Part shown: in pieces, positions 32,879 to 43,911 of the stretch
How the letters are laid out: the number at the start of each line of letters is the position of its first letter
How positions within the stretch are numbered: position 1 is the stretch's first letter
NCBI RefSeq assembly: GCF_965363235.1
Contig: NC_134844.1
Coordinates: 94,388,664 to 94,452,663, forward strand
Origin: Mytilus galloprovincialis
Lineage: Eukaryota > Mollusca > Bivalvia > Mytilida > Mytilidae
Direction of reading: 5' to 3'
DNA length: 64,000 nucleotides
The notes under the pieces: model-generated
What the model saw: the letters and a program-made list of their open reading frames with translations, nothing else
What the model was told of the DNA's origin: nothing
Database searches by the model: none
Translations under genes and position numbers: made by a program

Positions 32879-33022
32879 CAGTGGCGAATCCAGAAATTTT
32901 CATAAGTGCGGGCCCACTGACTGCCTAAGAGAGGGCCCACTCTGATCATGCTCCAGTGGTCCTCTAAATAATCAACCATATTTTTCCAGACAGGGGGGGG
33001 GGGGCCTCTTAATTCGCCTTTG
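32879..33022. mobile_element. MITE-like element, copy 2
   Basis: 144 bp, ends CAGTGGCGAATCCAG and complement CAAAGGCGAATTAAG, flanked by ATTTC on both sides (32874-32878, 33023-33027). Related to copy 1. Confidence 0.65.
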
Positions 33023-33963
33023 ATTTCATTGGTTGTAATTTTATGTTATCATGAATTAAGATTTGAACAGGACTTGGGGAATGAAGGTAAAGACTGAATG
33101 TCAGTTTTAGTCTTATATATGTACTTTAATTTTAGTCTTACATGTATTTATGTGTACATATATCACTGATTCAGTGGCGATGGTGAATAGCTATATATAG
33201 ACACTGACAAGTCTTGGATAACATTTTATAGTTTTGAATGTTTCTTCATCAGTTTACTAAAATTAGGTGGAGGTATGTTTTTATTTCCAACAGAGGGCAC
33301 TCATGCTCAACCTATATCAGTTTGTGCATGAAGCGATTGATAGTTGCCAGACACTGAATGATTATACCTCAAATTTGTGAAAGTTTTAACCTATACATAT
33401 ATACTTTAAATACGATAAAAAAAAAAAATCATGTCTTTTTCAGGACTTCTGATCCAACCATGTAGAATGGCATGTTATTGAGATATGGTTCTGGTTGATG
33501 GATGTTCACGAAGGACCTGTAGTACAAAGTATATCACTGGATTGAGCTCTCTGTCTAAGTGTATTATTAAAGTGCTTTGCTTTGAGCTCGGTTCATTGTT
33601 ATGCAATTCATTCTTTGTGAAGTAAAGATTTTACAGACAACTCTCATGTACAAGGATGTCTCCATGTATTATCATTTCTATGTACAATGTAAGTAACAGG
33701 GAGATAAAAGCATTTTATTTTTTGTTTGAACCAAACATTATTTGTCCATTGACCAAATTTGTTTTGCTTTCACCAGCTTTGAAGGAGATATTATCAAAGA
33801 ATTAATAGAAAACAGCACAGAAGCTTACTTTCTAGCTCATCAGGCCCAAGCATCATGTTAGGCATTGTCATTACTAAAATCCAATAAATTTCTTCTAATC
33901 TGAGGATCAATTCAACATTTTAAAGTGTTTTACTAATGATACTGACAAGCCACCACAAAGATA
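33023..33963. other. no recognisable gene
   Basis: Contains an A run near 33420 followed by sequence with exon-like composition, but no ORF or domain I can identify. Confidence 0.35.
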
Positions 33964-35150
33964 TACTGAGTGCCAATGAAAACGCAACACTTTTGTTTTT
34001 CAAAAAAGTCTGATAATTTTTATTTATTTTATATTAGAACTTTGTAAAGTTGGTTGAAAATGACTTTAAAGACAATTGTCGACAACTTTACGGTTGGGTG
34101 ATTTTTGGAACAAATGCGAAGTAAGGGTTATTTTGAACAGACATAAACCGAGTTCACCGCTTTTCAATATACGCACCATTTTCACGATTTTGTCATTTAA
34201 AGCTTGGCTAATGTCATGAATTTTCCCGCCCTTATTGTAAGGAAACTGCAATAAACATCTGAGTAAATGCCATGACTTTCTGACAACCAGCGACATGCAG
34301 TTTCCGGCATGATCTAATGAAGCCTTTCACAGCATACAATTTCGAGAAGACTGTAGCCTCTACAATAACCCAAATCATCCATAAATTCAACAAAAATGGA
34401 TCAGTTAATGATAAGCCACATCCCGGGGTTCAAAAAGCAAGAAACGCTCAGCAAAACCGATACATTTGGTCTTTAACATATCCGAATCGACTCTGATGGA
34501 TGTCCAAAGGTCACGAGAGTTCAATGGTAGTCAAGGTAGATCCTCTGAAGCAGTTTCAGTAAAGCACCATTTGCGCAGAAATTCAACAGTTAAAGAACAC
34601 CACATCCGACATCTTAATGGCCGTCTGGCGTAAACATCGGATTCTGTAGACCAAAAATCATTCATTATGTACCAAAAATCGTCAGTGGTGGTTACATAGA
34701 CGTTTGGCACCCGCCTTGGCCAAAAGTCAAGCGTTTCGCCAGATTAAGGTCCGATAGAGCAAATTTTGCATCAGATTTGACATGGTTTAGACGATGAAAA
34801 CCACCACCAATATCAAAAAGTCAGCTTGAGTTTGCTTTGCGGGACAAGTGGAATAACATTCCTCGAGATCACATTAAACGTCCGGGATGATCAATTCCGC
34901 GGCGCTGTCGAGATTGCGCTGCACAACAGGGTTGTAACATTTTTTGTTAGGACTGTGATTTGATGATTCGACATTGGATGTTTCGTTTATCTATTGCGCC
35001 CGAAAGATGACAATGAAACATTTTTGTTTGATATCGATCTATTGTTAGAATTGTTAATTTTCAAGAACAATTCATTTTGAAAGATCATGATTTCTAATAT
35101 AAATTTTATTTTTGAAAAACCAAGTGTTGCGTTTTCATTGGCACTCAGTA
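33964..35150 (+). mobile_element. decayed Tc1-like DNA transposon
   Basis: Terminal inverted repeats of at least 45 bp with small differences (TACTGAGTGCCAATGAAAAC at the left, its complement at the right), flanked by TA. About 34320-34920 holds a broken Tc1-type transposase on the + strand. A helix-turn-helix stretch (ITQIIHKFNKNGSVNDKPHP) and a C-terminal DKWNNIPRDHI can be read, separated by frameshifts, stops and missing sequence. At about 1.19 kb it is shorter than the usual 1.5-1.7 kb, so it is internally deleted and inactive. Confidence 0.85.
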
Positions 35151-35190
35151 TATATAAATAGAACCATACAAATAGTTAGCAAATACATAT

Positions 35191-35451
35191 AAAAAAAGAT
35201 GTGATATGATTGCCAATGAGACAATTCTCCACAACAGACCAAAATGACATAGAAATTAACAATTACAGGTCGCCACACACCCTTCAACAATGAGCAAAGC
35301 TAATGCAGCATAGTCAACTATAAAAGGTCTCAAAATGACAATGTGAAACAATGCAAAGGAGAAAAATAACGCGTATTTATGTACAAAAAATAAAGAAAAA
35401 ACGAATATGTAACGCATAAACAAACGACAACCACTGAATTACAGGCTCCTT
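35191..35451. repeat. dispersed repeat resembling a common mytilid element
   Basis: GATGTGATATGATTGCCAAT, then AATTCTCCACAACAGACC, CATAGTCAACTATAAAAGG and AACGACAACCACTGAATTAC. From memory this matches a very abundant degenerate repeat in Mytilus-group genomes; the match was not computed. It is the main clue to the host. Confidence 0.55.
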
Positions 35452-35842
35452 ATATCATGTTCTCAGATATCATCTCCCAATTTAAAAAAATCACGAAAAA
35501 TTGAACCTATTATGTGTTGCTCTCCTAGCTATAAAATGTATCCAAAATCAAAGATGTGGAACATATTCTATCATAATCATTTGGTAACTAATGCAATTAG
35601 TGTCTCTTCCATGCCTGTCTTGAACATAAAAACTAAACTACATATAAAATAAACAATACTCCTAATGCTCCGGTTGGTTGTCATCGTGCAACACAGTTAA
35701 CACATATAGGAAAATCATAGAACTACATTTATCATATAACACTGTCAAACATTCAAACATACTATCCACACTCATCTGTGTCCACACTTGTTTTATATAA
35801 AAAGAAAAAGAGAAAAAATTAAAGTAAAAATGAATACGATAC
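35452..35842. other. no recognisable gene
   Basis: AT-rich; homology to the conserved element 3' end begins at about 35843. Confidence 0.4.
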
Positions 35843-36038
35843 AAGTATACACAAGTTTTCTAATCTGATAGTGATGTTAGTGAAAAATATTTCACGCAAT
35901 ATTGTTATGTAAAATGTCGAATGTTATCATTTCAGAGACAAGACAATAAGTAAAATGAATGTTTTCATTTATATGTGTATTTTCAAACTGTGATATGTAT
36001 ATATGAAGTGTGATCATAATAAAGATAAAAAAAAAAAA

Positions 36039-36090
36039 GAGCACTGGTCTCGTAAACCAGGGGTCGTGAGTTCGACTCTCACTGGGGGCA
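36039..36090 (+). pseudogene. tRNA-Thr 3' fragment after E7
   Basis: Nucleotides 22-73; shows that the right end of E7 is a true target junction. Confidence 0.95.
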
Positions 36091-36306
36091 GATTTTGCCA
36101 CCTTTTTACGCAAAACCTCTTGCTTTTAACAAATTTTTGTTCCTATTGCCCGTAACAGTTTTTCTCGATTTAACTACAGGTCTGTTGCAAGAATGTTAGA
36201 TGTATATGACAAGTTGATCTATTTTGTGGTGAACAGTAGAAAAGTTGCAGTATCACAGGGTACCCGGATATATAGAAATAGATAAAATTCACTTCTTCAT
36301 ATTGAA

Positions 36307-36377
36307 GCGCCGCTGGTGTAGTGGTATCATGCAAGATTCCCATTCTTGCGACCCGGGTTCGATTCCCGGGCGGCGCA
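36307..36377 (+). tRNA. tRNA-Gly(CCC), copy G22
   Basis: Consensus. Confidence 0.98.
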
Positions 36378-36728
36378 AATTTTTGCCACCTTTTACACTC
36401 TTCAAAAATTAAAATACTAATAAAAAAAAGTTTTAAGGTTAATTTCTTTTCATGTAGATATTTTTTTCTTTCACGAATGCACCAAGCGGTTACTATACAT
36501 GTATATGTATGTATGTTTGATTACTAGCTACAGAATTTGCACTTTCGTGGGTTTTAGCCAAAGCATCATTTTACTACTTTGATTGGCAAAATACATGCTT
36601 TCCTTTAAAAGGGAACTGAACAAAATGAGTTTTCTAGTATTCTATCCTGAATTTGGCTTTTTACATCAAATTTAGAGAGAAATTTTGCCTGATGAACATA
36701 TACTACATTAAGCGAAAGATGCGTCAAA

Positions 36729-36801
36729 GCCCCTATAGCTCAGTGGTTAGAGCACTGGTCTCGTAAACCAGGGGTCGTGAGTTCGACTCTCACTGGGGGC
36801 A
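36729..36801 (+). tRNA. tRNA-Thr(CGT), copy T17
   Basis: Consensus. Confidence 0.98.
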
Positions 36802-37017
36802 GATTTTGCCACCTTTTTACGCAAAACCTCTTGCTTTTAACAAATTTTTGTTCCTATTGCCCGTAACAGTTTTTCTCGATTTAACTACAGGTCTGTTGCA
36901 AGAATGTTAGATGTATATGACAAGTTGATCTATTTTGTGGTGAACAGTAGAAAAGTTGCAGTATCACAGGGTACCCGGATATATAGAAATAGATAAAATT
37001 CACTTCTTCATATTGAA

Positions 37018-37088
37018 GCGCCGCTGGTGTAGTGGTATCATGCAAGATTCCCATTCTTGCGACCCGGGTTCGATTCCCGGGCGGCGCA
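37018..37088 (+). tRNA. tRNA-Gly(CCC), copy G23
   Basis: Consensus. Confidence 0.98.
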
Positions 37089-37439
37089 AATTTTTGCCAC
37101 CTTTTACACTCTTCAAAAATTAAAATACTAATAAAAAAAAGTTTTAAGGTTAATTTCTTTTCATGTAGATATTTTTTTCTTTCACGAATGCACCAAGCGG
37201 TTACTATACATGTATATGTATGTATGTTTGATTACTAGCTACAGAATTTGCACTTTCGTGGGTTTTAGCCAAAGCATCATTTTACTACTTTGATTGGCAA
37301 AATACATGCTTTCCTTTAAAAGGGAACTGAACAAAATGAGTTTTCTAGTATTCTATCCTGAATTTGGCTTTTTACATCAAATTTAGAGAGAAATTTTGCC
37401 TGATGAACATATACTACATTAAGCGAAAAATGCGTCTAA

Positions 37440-37512
37440 GCCCCTATAGCTCAGTGGTTAGAGCACTGGTCTCGTAAACCAGGGGTCGTGAGTTCGACTC
37501 TCACTGGGGGCA
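37440..37512 (+). tRNA. tRNA-Thr(CGT), copy T18
   Basis: Consensus; upstream flank variant GCGTCTAA. Confidence 0.98.
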
Positions 37513-37728
37513 GATTTTGCCACCTTTTTACGCAAAACCTCTTGCTTTTAACAAATTTTTGTTCCTATTGCCCGTAACAGTTTTTCTCGATTTAACTACA
37601 GGTCTGTTGCAAGAATGTTAGATGTATATGACAAGTTGATCTATTTTGTGGTGAACAGTAGAAAAGTTGCAGTATCACAGGGTACCCGGATATATAGAAA
37701 TAGATAAAATTCACTTCTTCATATTGAA

Positions 37729-37799
37729 GCGCCGCTGGTGTAGTGGTATCATGCAAGATTCCCATTCTTGCGACCCGGGTTCGATTCCCGGGCGGCGCA
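37729..37799 (+). tRNA. tRNA-Gly(CCC), copy G24
   Basis: Consensus. Confidence 0.98.
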
Positions 37800-38150
37800 A
37801 ATTTTTGCCACCTTTTACACTCTTCAAAAATTAAAATACTAATAAAAAAAAGTTTTAAGGTTAATTTCTTTTCATGTAGATATTTTTTTCTTTCACGAAT
37901 GCACCAAGCGGTTACTATACATGTATATGTATGTATGTTTGATTACTAGCTACAGAATTTGCACTTTCGTGGGTTTTAGCCAAAGCATCATTTTACTACT
38001 TTGATTGGCAAAATACATGCTTTCCTTTAAAAGGGAACTGAACAAAATGAGTTTTCTAGTATTCTATCCTGAATTTGGCTTTTTACATCAAATTTAGAGA
38101 GAAATTTTGCCTGATGAACATATACTACATTAAGCGAAAAATGCGTCTAA

Positions 38151-38223
38151 GCCCCTATAGCTCAGTGGTTAGAGCACTGGTCTCGTAAACCAGGGGTCGT
38201 GAGTTCGACTCTCACTGGGGGCA
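38151..38223 (+). tRNA. tRNA-Thr(CGT), copy T19
   Basis: Consensus; same upstream variant as T18. Confidence 0.98.
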
Positions 38224-38439
38224 GATTTTGCCACCTTTTTACGCAAAACCTCTTGCTTTTAACAAATTTTTGTTCCTATTGCCCGTAACAGTTTTTCTCG
38301 ATTTAACTACAGGTCTGTTGCAAGAATGTTAGATGTATATGACAAGTTGATCTATTTTGTGGTGAACAGTAGAAAAGTTGCAGTATCACAGGGTACCCGG
38401 ATATATAGAAATAGATAAAATTCACTTCTTCATATTGAA

Positions 38440-38510
38440 GCGCCGCTGGTGTAGTGGTATCATGCAAGATTCCTATTCTTGCGACCCGGGTTCGATTCCC
38501 GGGCGGCGCA
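38440..38510 (+). tRNA. tRNA-Gly body with anticodon CCU (copy G25)
   Basis: One change (C to T at 38474) turns the anticodon loop TTCCCAT into TTCCTAT, so the anticodon is CCU, which reads the arginine codon AGG. The rest is identical to tRNA-Gly(CCC), with all stems, both promoter boxes and the terminator intact. Glycyl-tRNA synthetase is known to use C35 and C36, and arginyl-tRNA synthetase C35 with U36 or G36, so charging may be lost or altered. It could also be an inert mutant or an assembly error. Confidence 0.9.
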
Positions 38511-38862
38511 AATTTTTGCCACCTTTTACACTCTTCAAAAATTAAAATACTAATAAAAAAAAGTTTTAAGGTTAATTTCTTTTCATGTAGATATTTTTTT
38601 CTTTCACGAATGCACCAAGCGGTTACTATACATGTATATGTATGTATGTTTGATTACTAGCTACAGAATTTGCACTTTCGTGGGTTTTAGCCAAAGCATC
38701 ATTTTACTACTTTGATTGGCAAAATACATGCTTTCCTTTAAAAGGGAACTGAACAAAATGAGTTTTCTAGTATTCTATCCTGAATTTGGCTTTTTTACAT
38801 CAAATTTAGAGAGAAATTTTGCCTGATGAACATATACTACATTAAGCGAAAGATGCGTCAAA

Positions 38863-38935
38863 GCCCCTATAGCTCAGTGGTTAGAGCACTGGTCTCGTAA
38901 ACCAGGGGTCGTGAGTTCGACTCTCACTGGGGGCA
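38863..38935 (+). tRNA. tRNA-Thr(CGT), copy T20
   Basis: Consensus. Confidence 0.98.
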
Positions 38936-39151
38936 GATTTTGCCACCTTTTTACGCAAAACCTCTTGCTTTTAACAAATTTTTGTTCCTATTGCCCGTAA
39001 CAGTTTTTCTCGATTTAACTACAGGTCTGTTGCAAGAATGTTAGATGTATATGACAAGTTGATCTATTTTGTGGTGAACAGTAGAAAAGTTGCAGTATCA
39101 CAGGGTACCCGGATATATGGAAATAGATAAAATTCACTTCTTCATATTGAA

Positions 39152-39222
39152 GCGCCGCTGGTGTAGTGGTATCATGCAAGATTCCCATTCTTGCGACCCG
39201 GGTTCGATTCCCGGGCGGCGCA
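39152..39222 (+). tRNA. tRNA-Gly(CCC), copy G26
   Basis: Consensus; upstream TATATGG in place of TATATAG. Confidence 0.98.
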
Positions 39223-39573
39223 AATTTTTGCCACCTTTTACACTCTTCAAAAATTAAAATACTAATAAAAAAAAGTTTTAAGGTTAATTTCTTTTCATGT
39301 AGATATTTTTTTCTTTCACGAATGCACCAAGCGGTTACTATACATGTATATGTATGTATGTTTGATTACTAGCTACAGAATTTGCACTTTCGTGGGTTTT
39401 AGCCAAAGCATCATTTTACTACTTTGATTGGCAAAATACATGCTTTCCTTTAAAAGGGAACTGAACAAAATGAGTTTTCTAGTATTCTATCCTGAATTTG
39501 GCTTTTTACATCAAATTTAGAGAGAAATTTTGCCTGATGAACATATACTACATTAAGCGAAAAATGCGTCAAA

Positions 39574-39646
39574 GCCCCTATAGCTCAGTGGTTAGAGCAC
39601 TGGTCTCGTAAACCAGGGGTCGTGAGTTCGACTCTCACTGGGGGCA
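39574..39646 (+). tRNA. tRNA-Thr(CGT), copy T21
   Basis: Consensus. Confidence 0.98.
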
Positions 39647-39862
39647 GATTTTGCCACCTTTTTACGCAAAACCTCTTGCTTTTAACAAATTTTTGTTCCT
39701 ATTGCCCGTAACAGTTTTTCTCGATTTAACTACAGGTCTGTTGCAAGAATGTTAGATGTATATGACAAGTTGATCTATTTTGTGGTGAACAGTAGAAAAG
39801 TTGCAGTATCACAGGGTACCCGGATATATAGAAATAGATAAAATTCACTTCTTCATATTGAA

Positions 39863-39933
39863 GCGCCGCTGGTGTAGTGGTATCATGCAAGATTCCCATT
39901 CTTGCGACCCGGGTTCGATTCCCGGGCGGCGCA
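39863..39933 (+). tRNA. tRNA-Gly(CCC), copy G27
   Basis: Consensus. Confidence 0.98.
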
Positions 39934-40285
39934 AATTTTTGCCACCTTTTACACTCTTCAAAAATTAAAATACTAATAAAAAAAAGTTTTAAGGTTAATT
40001 TCTTTTCATGTAGATATTTTTTTCTTTCACGAATGCACCAAGCGGTTACTATACATGTATATGTATGTATGTTTGATTACTAGCTACAGAATTTGCACTT
40101 TCGTGGGTTTTAGCCAAAGCATCATTTTACTACTTTGATTGGCAAAATACATGCTTTCCTTTAAAAGGGAACTGAACAAAATGAGTTTTCTAGTATTCTA
40201 TCCTGAATTTGGCTTTTTTACATCAAATTTAGAGAGAAATTTTGCCTGATGAACATATACTACATTAAGCGAAAGATGCGTCAAA

Positions 40286-40358
40286 GCCCCTATAGCTCAG
40301 TGGTTAGAGCACTGGTCTCGTAAACCAGGGGTCGTGAGTTCGACTCTCACTGGGGGCA
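40286..40358 (+). tRNA. tRNA-Thr(CGT), copy T22
   Basis: Consensus. Confidence 0.98.
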
Positions 40359-40574
40359 GATTTTGCCACCTTTTTACGCAAAACCTCTTGCTTTTAACAA
40401 ATTTTTGTTCCTATTGCCCGTAACAGTTTTTCTCGATTTAACTACAGGTCTGTTGCAAGAATGTTAGATGTATATGACAAGTTGATCTATTTTGTGGTGA
40501 ACAGTAGAAAAGTTGCAGTATCACAGGGTACCCGGATATATGGAAATAGATAAAATTCACTTCTTCATATTGAA

Positions 40575-40645
40575 GCGCCGCTGGTGTAGTGGTATCATGC
40601 AAGATTCCCATTCTTGCGACCCGGGTTCGATTCCCGGGCGGCGCA
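40575..40645 (+). tRNA. tRNA-Gly(CCC), copy G28
   Basis: Consensus; upstream TATATGG as G26. Confidence 0.98.
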
Positions 40646-40996
40646 AATTTTTGCCACCTTTTACACTCTTCAAAAATTAAAATACTAATAAAAAAAAGTT
40701 TTAAGGTTAATTTCTTTTCATGTAGATATTTTTTTCTTTCACGAATGCACCAAGCGGTTACTATACATGTATATGTATGTATGTTTGATTACTAGCTACA
40801 GAATTTGCACTTTCGTGGGTTTTAGCCAAAGCATCATTTTACTACTTTGATTGGCAAAATACATGCTTTCCTTTAAAAGGGAACTGAACAAAATGAGTTT
40901 TCTAGTATTCTATCCTGAATTTGGCTTTTTACATCAAATTTAGAGAGAAATTTTGCCTGATGAACATATACTACATTAAGCGAAAGATGCGTCAAA

Positions 40997-41069
40997 GCCC
41001 CTATAGCTCAGTGGTTAAAGCACTGGTCTCGTAAACCAGGGGTCGTGAGTTCGACTCTCACTGGGGGCA
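40997..41069 (+). tRNA. tRNA-Thr(CGT), copy T23, changed at the insertion site
   Basis: G22 is A (GGTTAAAGC). This breaks the D-stem pair C13-G22 and changes the base just beside the retroelement integration point. The rest is consensus. Confidence 0.92.
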
Positions 41070-41285
41070 GATTTTGCCACCTTTTTACGCAAAACCTCTT
41101 GCTTTTAACAAATTTTTGTTCCTATTGCCCGTAACAGTTTTTCTCGATTTAACTACAGGTCTGTTGCAAGAATGTTAGATGTATATGACAAGTTGATCTA
41201 TTTTGTGGTGAACAGTAGAAAAGTTGCAGTATCACAGGGTACCCGGATATATAGAAATAGATAAAATTCACTTCTTCATATTGAA

Positions 41286-41356
41286 GCGCCGCTGGTGTAG
41301 TGGTATCATGCAAGATTCCCATTCTTGCGACCCGGGTTCGATTCCCGGGCGGCGCA
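41286..41356 (+). tRNA. tRNA-Gly(CCC), copy G29
   Basis: Consensus. Confidence 0.98.
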
Positions 41357-41707
41357 AATTTTTGCCACCTTTTACACTCTTCAAAAATTAAAATACTAAT
41401 AAAAAAAAGTTTTAAGGTTAATTTCTTTTCATGTAGATATTTTTTTCTTTCACGAATGCACCAAGCGGTTACTATACATGTATATGTATGTATGTTTGAT
41501 TACTAGCTACAGAATTTGCACTTTCGTGGGTTTTAGCCAAAGCATCATTTTACTACTTTGATTGGCAAAATACATGCTTTCCTTTAAAAGGGAACTGAAC
41601 AAAATGAGTTTTCTAGTATTCTATCCTGAATTTGGCTTTTTACATCAAATTTAGAGAGAAATTTTGCCTGATGAACATATACTACATTAAGCGAAAGATG
41701 CGTCAAA

Positions 41708-41780
41708 GCCCCTATAGCTCAGTGGTTAGAGCACTGGTCTCGTAAACCAGGGGTCGTGAGTTCGACTCTCACTGGGGGCA
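41708..41780 (+). tRNA. tRNA-Thr(CGT), copy T24
   Basis: Consensus. Confidence 0.98.
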
Positions 41781-41997
41781 GATTTTGCCACCTTTTTACG
41801 CAAAACCTCTTGCTTTTAACAAATTTTTGTTCCTATTGCCCGTAACAGTTTTTCTCGATTTAACTACAGGTCTGTTGCAAGAATGTTAGAATGTATATGA
41901 CAAGTTGATGTATTTTGTGGTGAACAGTGGACAAGTTGCAGTATCACAGGGTACCCGGATATGTAGAAATAGATAAAATTCACTTTTTCATATTGAA

Positions 41998-42068
41998 GCG
42001 CCGCTGGTGTAGTGGTATCATGCAAGATTCCCATTCTTGCGACCCGGGTTCGATTCCCGGGCGGCGCA
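41998..42068 (+). tRNA. tRNA-Gly(CCC), copy G30
   Basis: Consensus; 727-type upstream (GATATGTAG). Its downstream spacer and tRNA-Thr 5' half were lost at E8. Confidence 0.98.
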
Positions 42069-42330
42069 AATTTTTGCCACCTTTTACACTCTTCAAAGGG
42101 AAGTCGAGCGCACCTTAAACAGATATAGACGTGTAATTTTCTGCTCCTGTTATTGGGTTACTATTTCTAGTGGATTTGGATTTAACCAGCCGGAATAAGT
42201 AAATGTGACTATCTAACAGTAATGTAAGTTGAAATACTGACATTTTTGAGAATTATACTGTGCGTATTTGTTATTTTGTGAACTTTACTTTTTGCTGTGA
42301 AACGTTGAGGTACTTTAAAGGGAAATCATT

Positions 42331-43203
42331 ATGGAAAAATTACCAAAGCCCTTAGTTGCGTTAATTAACAGTGTTATAGATGATTATGAACAATTAACAT
42401 GGAATTCCAATTACCTTGGTGACAAAATGAGAATTTCATTGGTTTGGACAAGGGGTGATGCAATACATGTAAATAGAGGAATCAAGCATAAGTCCAGATC
42501 TAATAGAGACAGAGACAATAAAAGAATGAAAACATTGAAAGAAAGAATAAACAATACAGAAGACGACGTTAATAAGACAGTTAACATTAATATCGATATT
42601 TCAGAAGTGGAAATGGAATCGGGTGATGATATGCTACACGATGAAACGATAGATCTCCCATCAGTAGCCCCAGCAGAAAAGGTAAACATTACACCTGTAG
42701 TGAAAGTTGTTCAGCCGGTTTGTGTATCGCTGGACAAAACAATCAATTTAATTAAGGACAATGAATTAACGGAAAGTATAGTGTGTGAAGGGTCGCGAAC
42801 TCAACGGAATTTACACACGGATGTTAAGGATAAAGAAAATAAACAAATAGATAAAATAAAAACCATCGCTCCGAAATTGGCAATTACAGGAAAGAGTCCG
42901 TGTACAGATAGTCATTTTCAGAAAGTTGTGTACAGCCAACGATCAGAGGGAAGTTGTATTATAGGAAAATTAAAAAAGAGAGAAACGGTAGTTATATGTA
43001 CTATAGGGAAACGAGGTGAAGCTCGTCATGTAAATTTAGAGACTGATAAAACGGAATATGAAACCGCAATGTCTTACGTCTACAGATTTAGAGACATTAG
43101 AAAATCGGACGATGATGAATTAAAGTGTCATGTTCGTGGTATTCCAAGGATCGAAAGATATACAGAGATACACAAACTTTGTTTGTGGTGTTTTGATGAA
43201 TAA
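42331..43203 (+). CDS. ORF of E8 (family B), ORF1-like protein, 290 aa
   Basis: ATG at MEKLPKPLVALI. Same architecture as the ORF of E7: a head with MRISLVWTRGD, a basic KHKSRSNRDRDNKRMK stretch (about 51-66), a variable acidic middle, and a C-terminal block (FQKVVY, SCIIGKLKKRETVVICTIG, FRDIRK, IERYTEIHKL). It ends LCLWCFDE, three or four residues longer in sense than E7. The frame is intact despite substantial divergence from E7, evidence that the protein has been maintained. Nucleic-acid binding is inferred from the basic stretch only. Confidence 0.72.
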   Translation: MEKLPKPLVALINSVIDDYEQLTWNSNYLGDKMRISLVWTRGDAIHVNRGIKHKSRSNRDRDNKRMKTLKERINNTEDDVNKTVNINIDISEVEMESGDDMLHDETIDLPSVAPAEKVNITPVVKVVQPVCVSLDKTINLIKDNELTESIVCEGSRTQRNLHTDVKDKENKQIDKIKTIAPKLAITGKSPCTDSHFQKVVYSQRSEGSCIIGKLKKRETVVICTIGKRGEARHVNLETDKTEYETAMSYVYRFRDIRKSDDDELKCHVRGIPRIERYTEIHKLCLWCFDE

Positions 43204-43643
43204 ACTGTTTTAGGGAGGGGACAATACATGTTGAATACTTGAAATAATTCTAAAATAATTTTTGTGATGTATCATAATTCTGGTCTGGAAACCAACCGTT
43301 TTTTGATTAAACAACAAACATTAATTAAAATAGATCATTTGAGTATTTAAACATTTCACATTTTTTTCTCTCCTTGTAATAGTTGAACTGTTGTTTTTAT
43401 TATTTTATTTAAAACTAGAAAAAAAAAAAAAAGGGAAATCAATATTAAAGTATAAAAGTTCATTTTCAGAGAGTCATTTCAGGGTGAAATAAAATAAGGA
43501 AATATATAGATTGTACATGTTATATTAGAATATTTTCCATTTCAGAGAAAGGACAATAATTATCTACATTGTTTTCATTTATGTGTAATTCAAACTGTGA
43601 TATGTATATATAAATTGTGAATATAATAAAGATAAAAAAAAAA
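43204..43643 (+). other. 3' UTR of E8
   Basis: CTGGTCTGGAAACCAACCG near 43280, an A14 run, then the tail with CAGAGAAAGGACAATAATT and AATAAAGATA plus A run. No gene. Confidence 0.65.
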
Positions 43644-43695
43644 GAGCACTGGTCTCGTAAACCAGGGGTCGTGAGTTCGACTCTCACTGGGGGCA
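43644..43695 (+). pseudogene. tRNA-Thr 3' fragment after E8
   Basis: Nucleotides 22-73. Confidence 0.95.
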
Positions 43696-43911
43696 GATTT
43701 TGCCACCTTTTTACGCAAAACCTCTTGCTTTTAACAAATTTTTGTTCCTATTGCCCGTAACAGTTTTTCTCGATTTAACTACAGGTCTGTTGCAAGAATG
43801 TTAGATGTATATGACAAGTTGATCTATTTTGTGGTGAACAGTAGAAAAGTTGCAGTATCACAGGGTACCCGGATATATAGAAATAGATAAAATTCACTTC
43901 TTCATATTGAA

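Larger units (their letters stand above)
24983..36038 (+). mobile_element. E7: family B non-autonomous element split by about 9.5 kb of other DNA
   Basis: The left end (GG, then GTCGAG at 24985), leader, ORF and first part of the 3' UTR (to about 26310) match E8. The right end (about 35843-36038) carries the conserved 3' tail: GTGAAAAATATTTCACGC, CAGAGACAAGACAATAAG, AATAAAGATA plus A run. The outer junctions form a proper tRNA-Thr insertion with a 16-bp target duplication. The ends therefore belong to one insertion, and the middle most likely entered later; a rearrangement between two copies is the alternative. Confidence 0.75.
36039..42097 (+). repeat. tRNA array block 8, 711/712-bp units then one 727-type unit
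   Basis: Eight 711-712 bp units; 712 arises from one extra T in GGCTTTTTTAC. Some units share GCGAAAAATGCGTCTAAG before tRNA-Thr. From about 41889 the unit is 727-type (TTAGAATGTATATG). Ends at E8. Confidence 0.95.
42098..43643 (+). mobile_element. E8: non-autonomous non-LTR element, family B, with target deletion
   Basis: GGGAA then GTCGAG at 42103 (GTCGAGCGCACC). ORF at 42331-43203. The left flank ends 29 bp after tRNA-Gly while the right junction is tRNA-Thr nucleotide 22, so about 0.35 kb of target is missing. An internal A14 at about 43420-43433 divides the 3' UTR. The part after it is the conserved tail shared with family A, so E8 could also be a product of template switching. Confidence 0.85.

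Noticed and set aside
27046-33963. Possible host gene with small exons
   Set aside because: Some splice-like words exist, but no ORF longer than about 100 codons and no recognisable domain; transcript data would be needed.
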